A stretch of 36,577 nt of DNA, taken from positions 1 to 36,577 of the forward strand of contig JAQWKM010000071.1 in the NCBI GenBank assembly GCA_029247845.1. Direction: 5' to 3'. The first letter of the stretch is position 1. Each line of letters begins with the position of its first letter. This document shows, piece by piece, positions 36,552 to 36,577 of the stretch. Both the position numbers and the translations under genes were made by a program. The notes beneath the pieces were generated by a model. The model saw nothing but the letters and a program-made list of their open reading frames with translations, had not been told where the DNA came from and made no database searches. This DNA is from Paracoccaceae bacterium (lineage in GTDB: Bacteria > Pseudomonadota > Alphaproteobacteria > Rhodobacterales > Rhodobacteraceae).

Positions 36552-36577
36552 ATGAAACACGCAATCAAAACTAGTTT
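36552..36577 (+). CDS. Start of a downstream CDS cut by the window edge (probably the ABC substrate-binding protein)
   Basis: ATG AAA CAC GCA ATC AAA ACT AGT after an AAAGGAG RBS-like sequence. Identity inferred only from operon position. Confidence 0.45.

Noticed and set aside
1-36577. CRISPR array, defence island or intact insertion sequence
   Set aside because: No regularly spaced repeats, no cas/restriction/toxin genes and no intact transposase seen; only an integrase remnant is present.

Overview
The window looks like an alphaproteobacterial chromosome segment, probably from the Roseobacter/Rhodobacterales group. That placement is inferred from gene content such as DUF2794, COQ9 and the DMGDH-like operon. 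Most of it is ordinary metabolic DNA. In order: ytoQ-like 3' part; alanine dehydrogenase with a divergent Lrp/AsnC regulator; proline-racemase-superfamily enzyme; PPK2; PLP-dependent Thr/Ser dehydratase-like; rpsU; COQ9-like; quinone oxidoreductase; MFS transporter; a minus-strand operon of XRE-cupin regulator, LysE exporter, GFA-family remnant, DMGDH-like FAD/GcvT oxidoreductase, homocysteine methyltransferase and a second DMGDH-like oxidoreductase; RluA-type pseudouridine synthase; an error-prone DnaE2 that seems to lack its C-terminal OB domain; 3-hydroxyacyl-CoA dehydrogenase; DUF2794; a urate catabolism cluster (NCS2 permease, allA, puuE-uraD fusion, uraH, LysR, puuD); tRNA-Gly(TCC) followed by integrase and TPR pseudogene debris; an EamA transporter; and a LysR / amidohydrolase / ABC transporter locus running off the right edge. 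The observations most worth checking are the truncated orphan DnaE2 with a LexA-like box, the GFA remnant inside a demethylation operon, a 20-bp motif shared by two promoters of the urate cluster, the tRNA-Gly integrase scar with a decayed TPR gene, and the Ser/Thr active-site pair in the proline-racemase homologue. I saw no CRISPR array, no intact mobile element, and no clear previously undescribed defence-like system. All calls come from reading the sequence by eye, with no database search.
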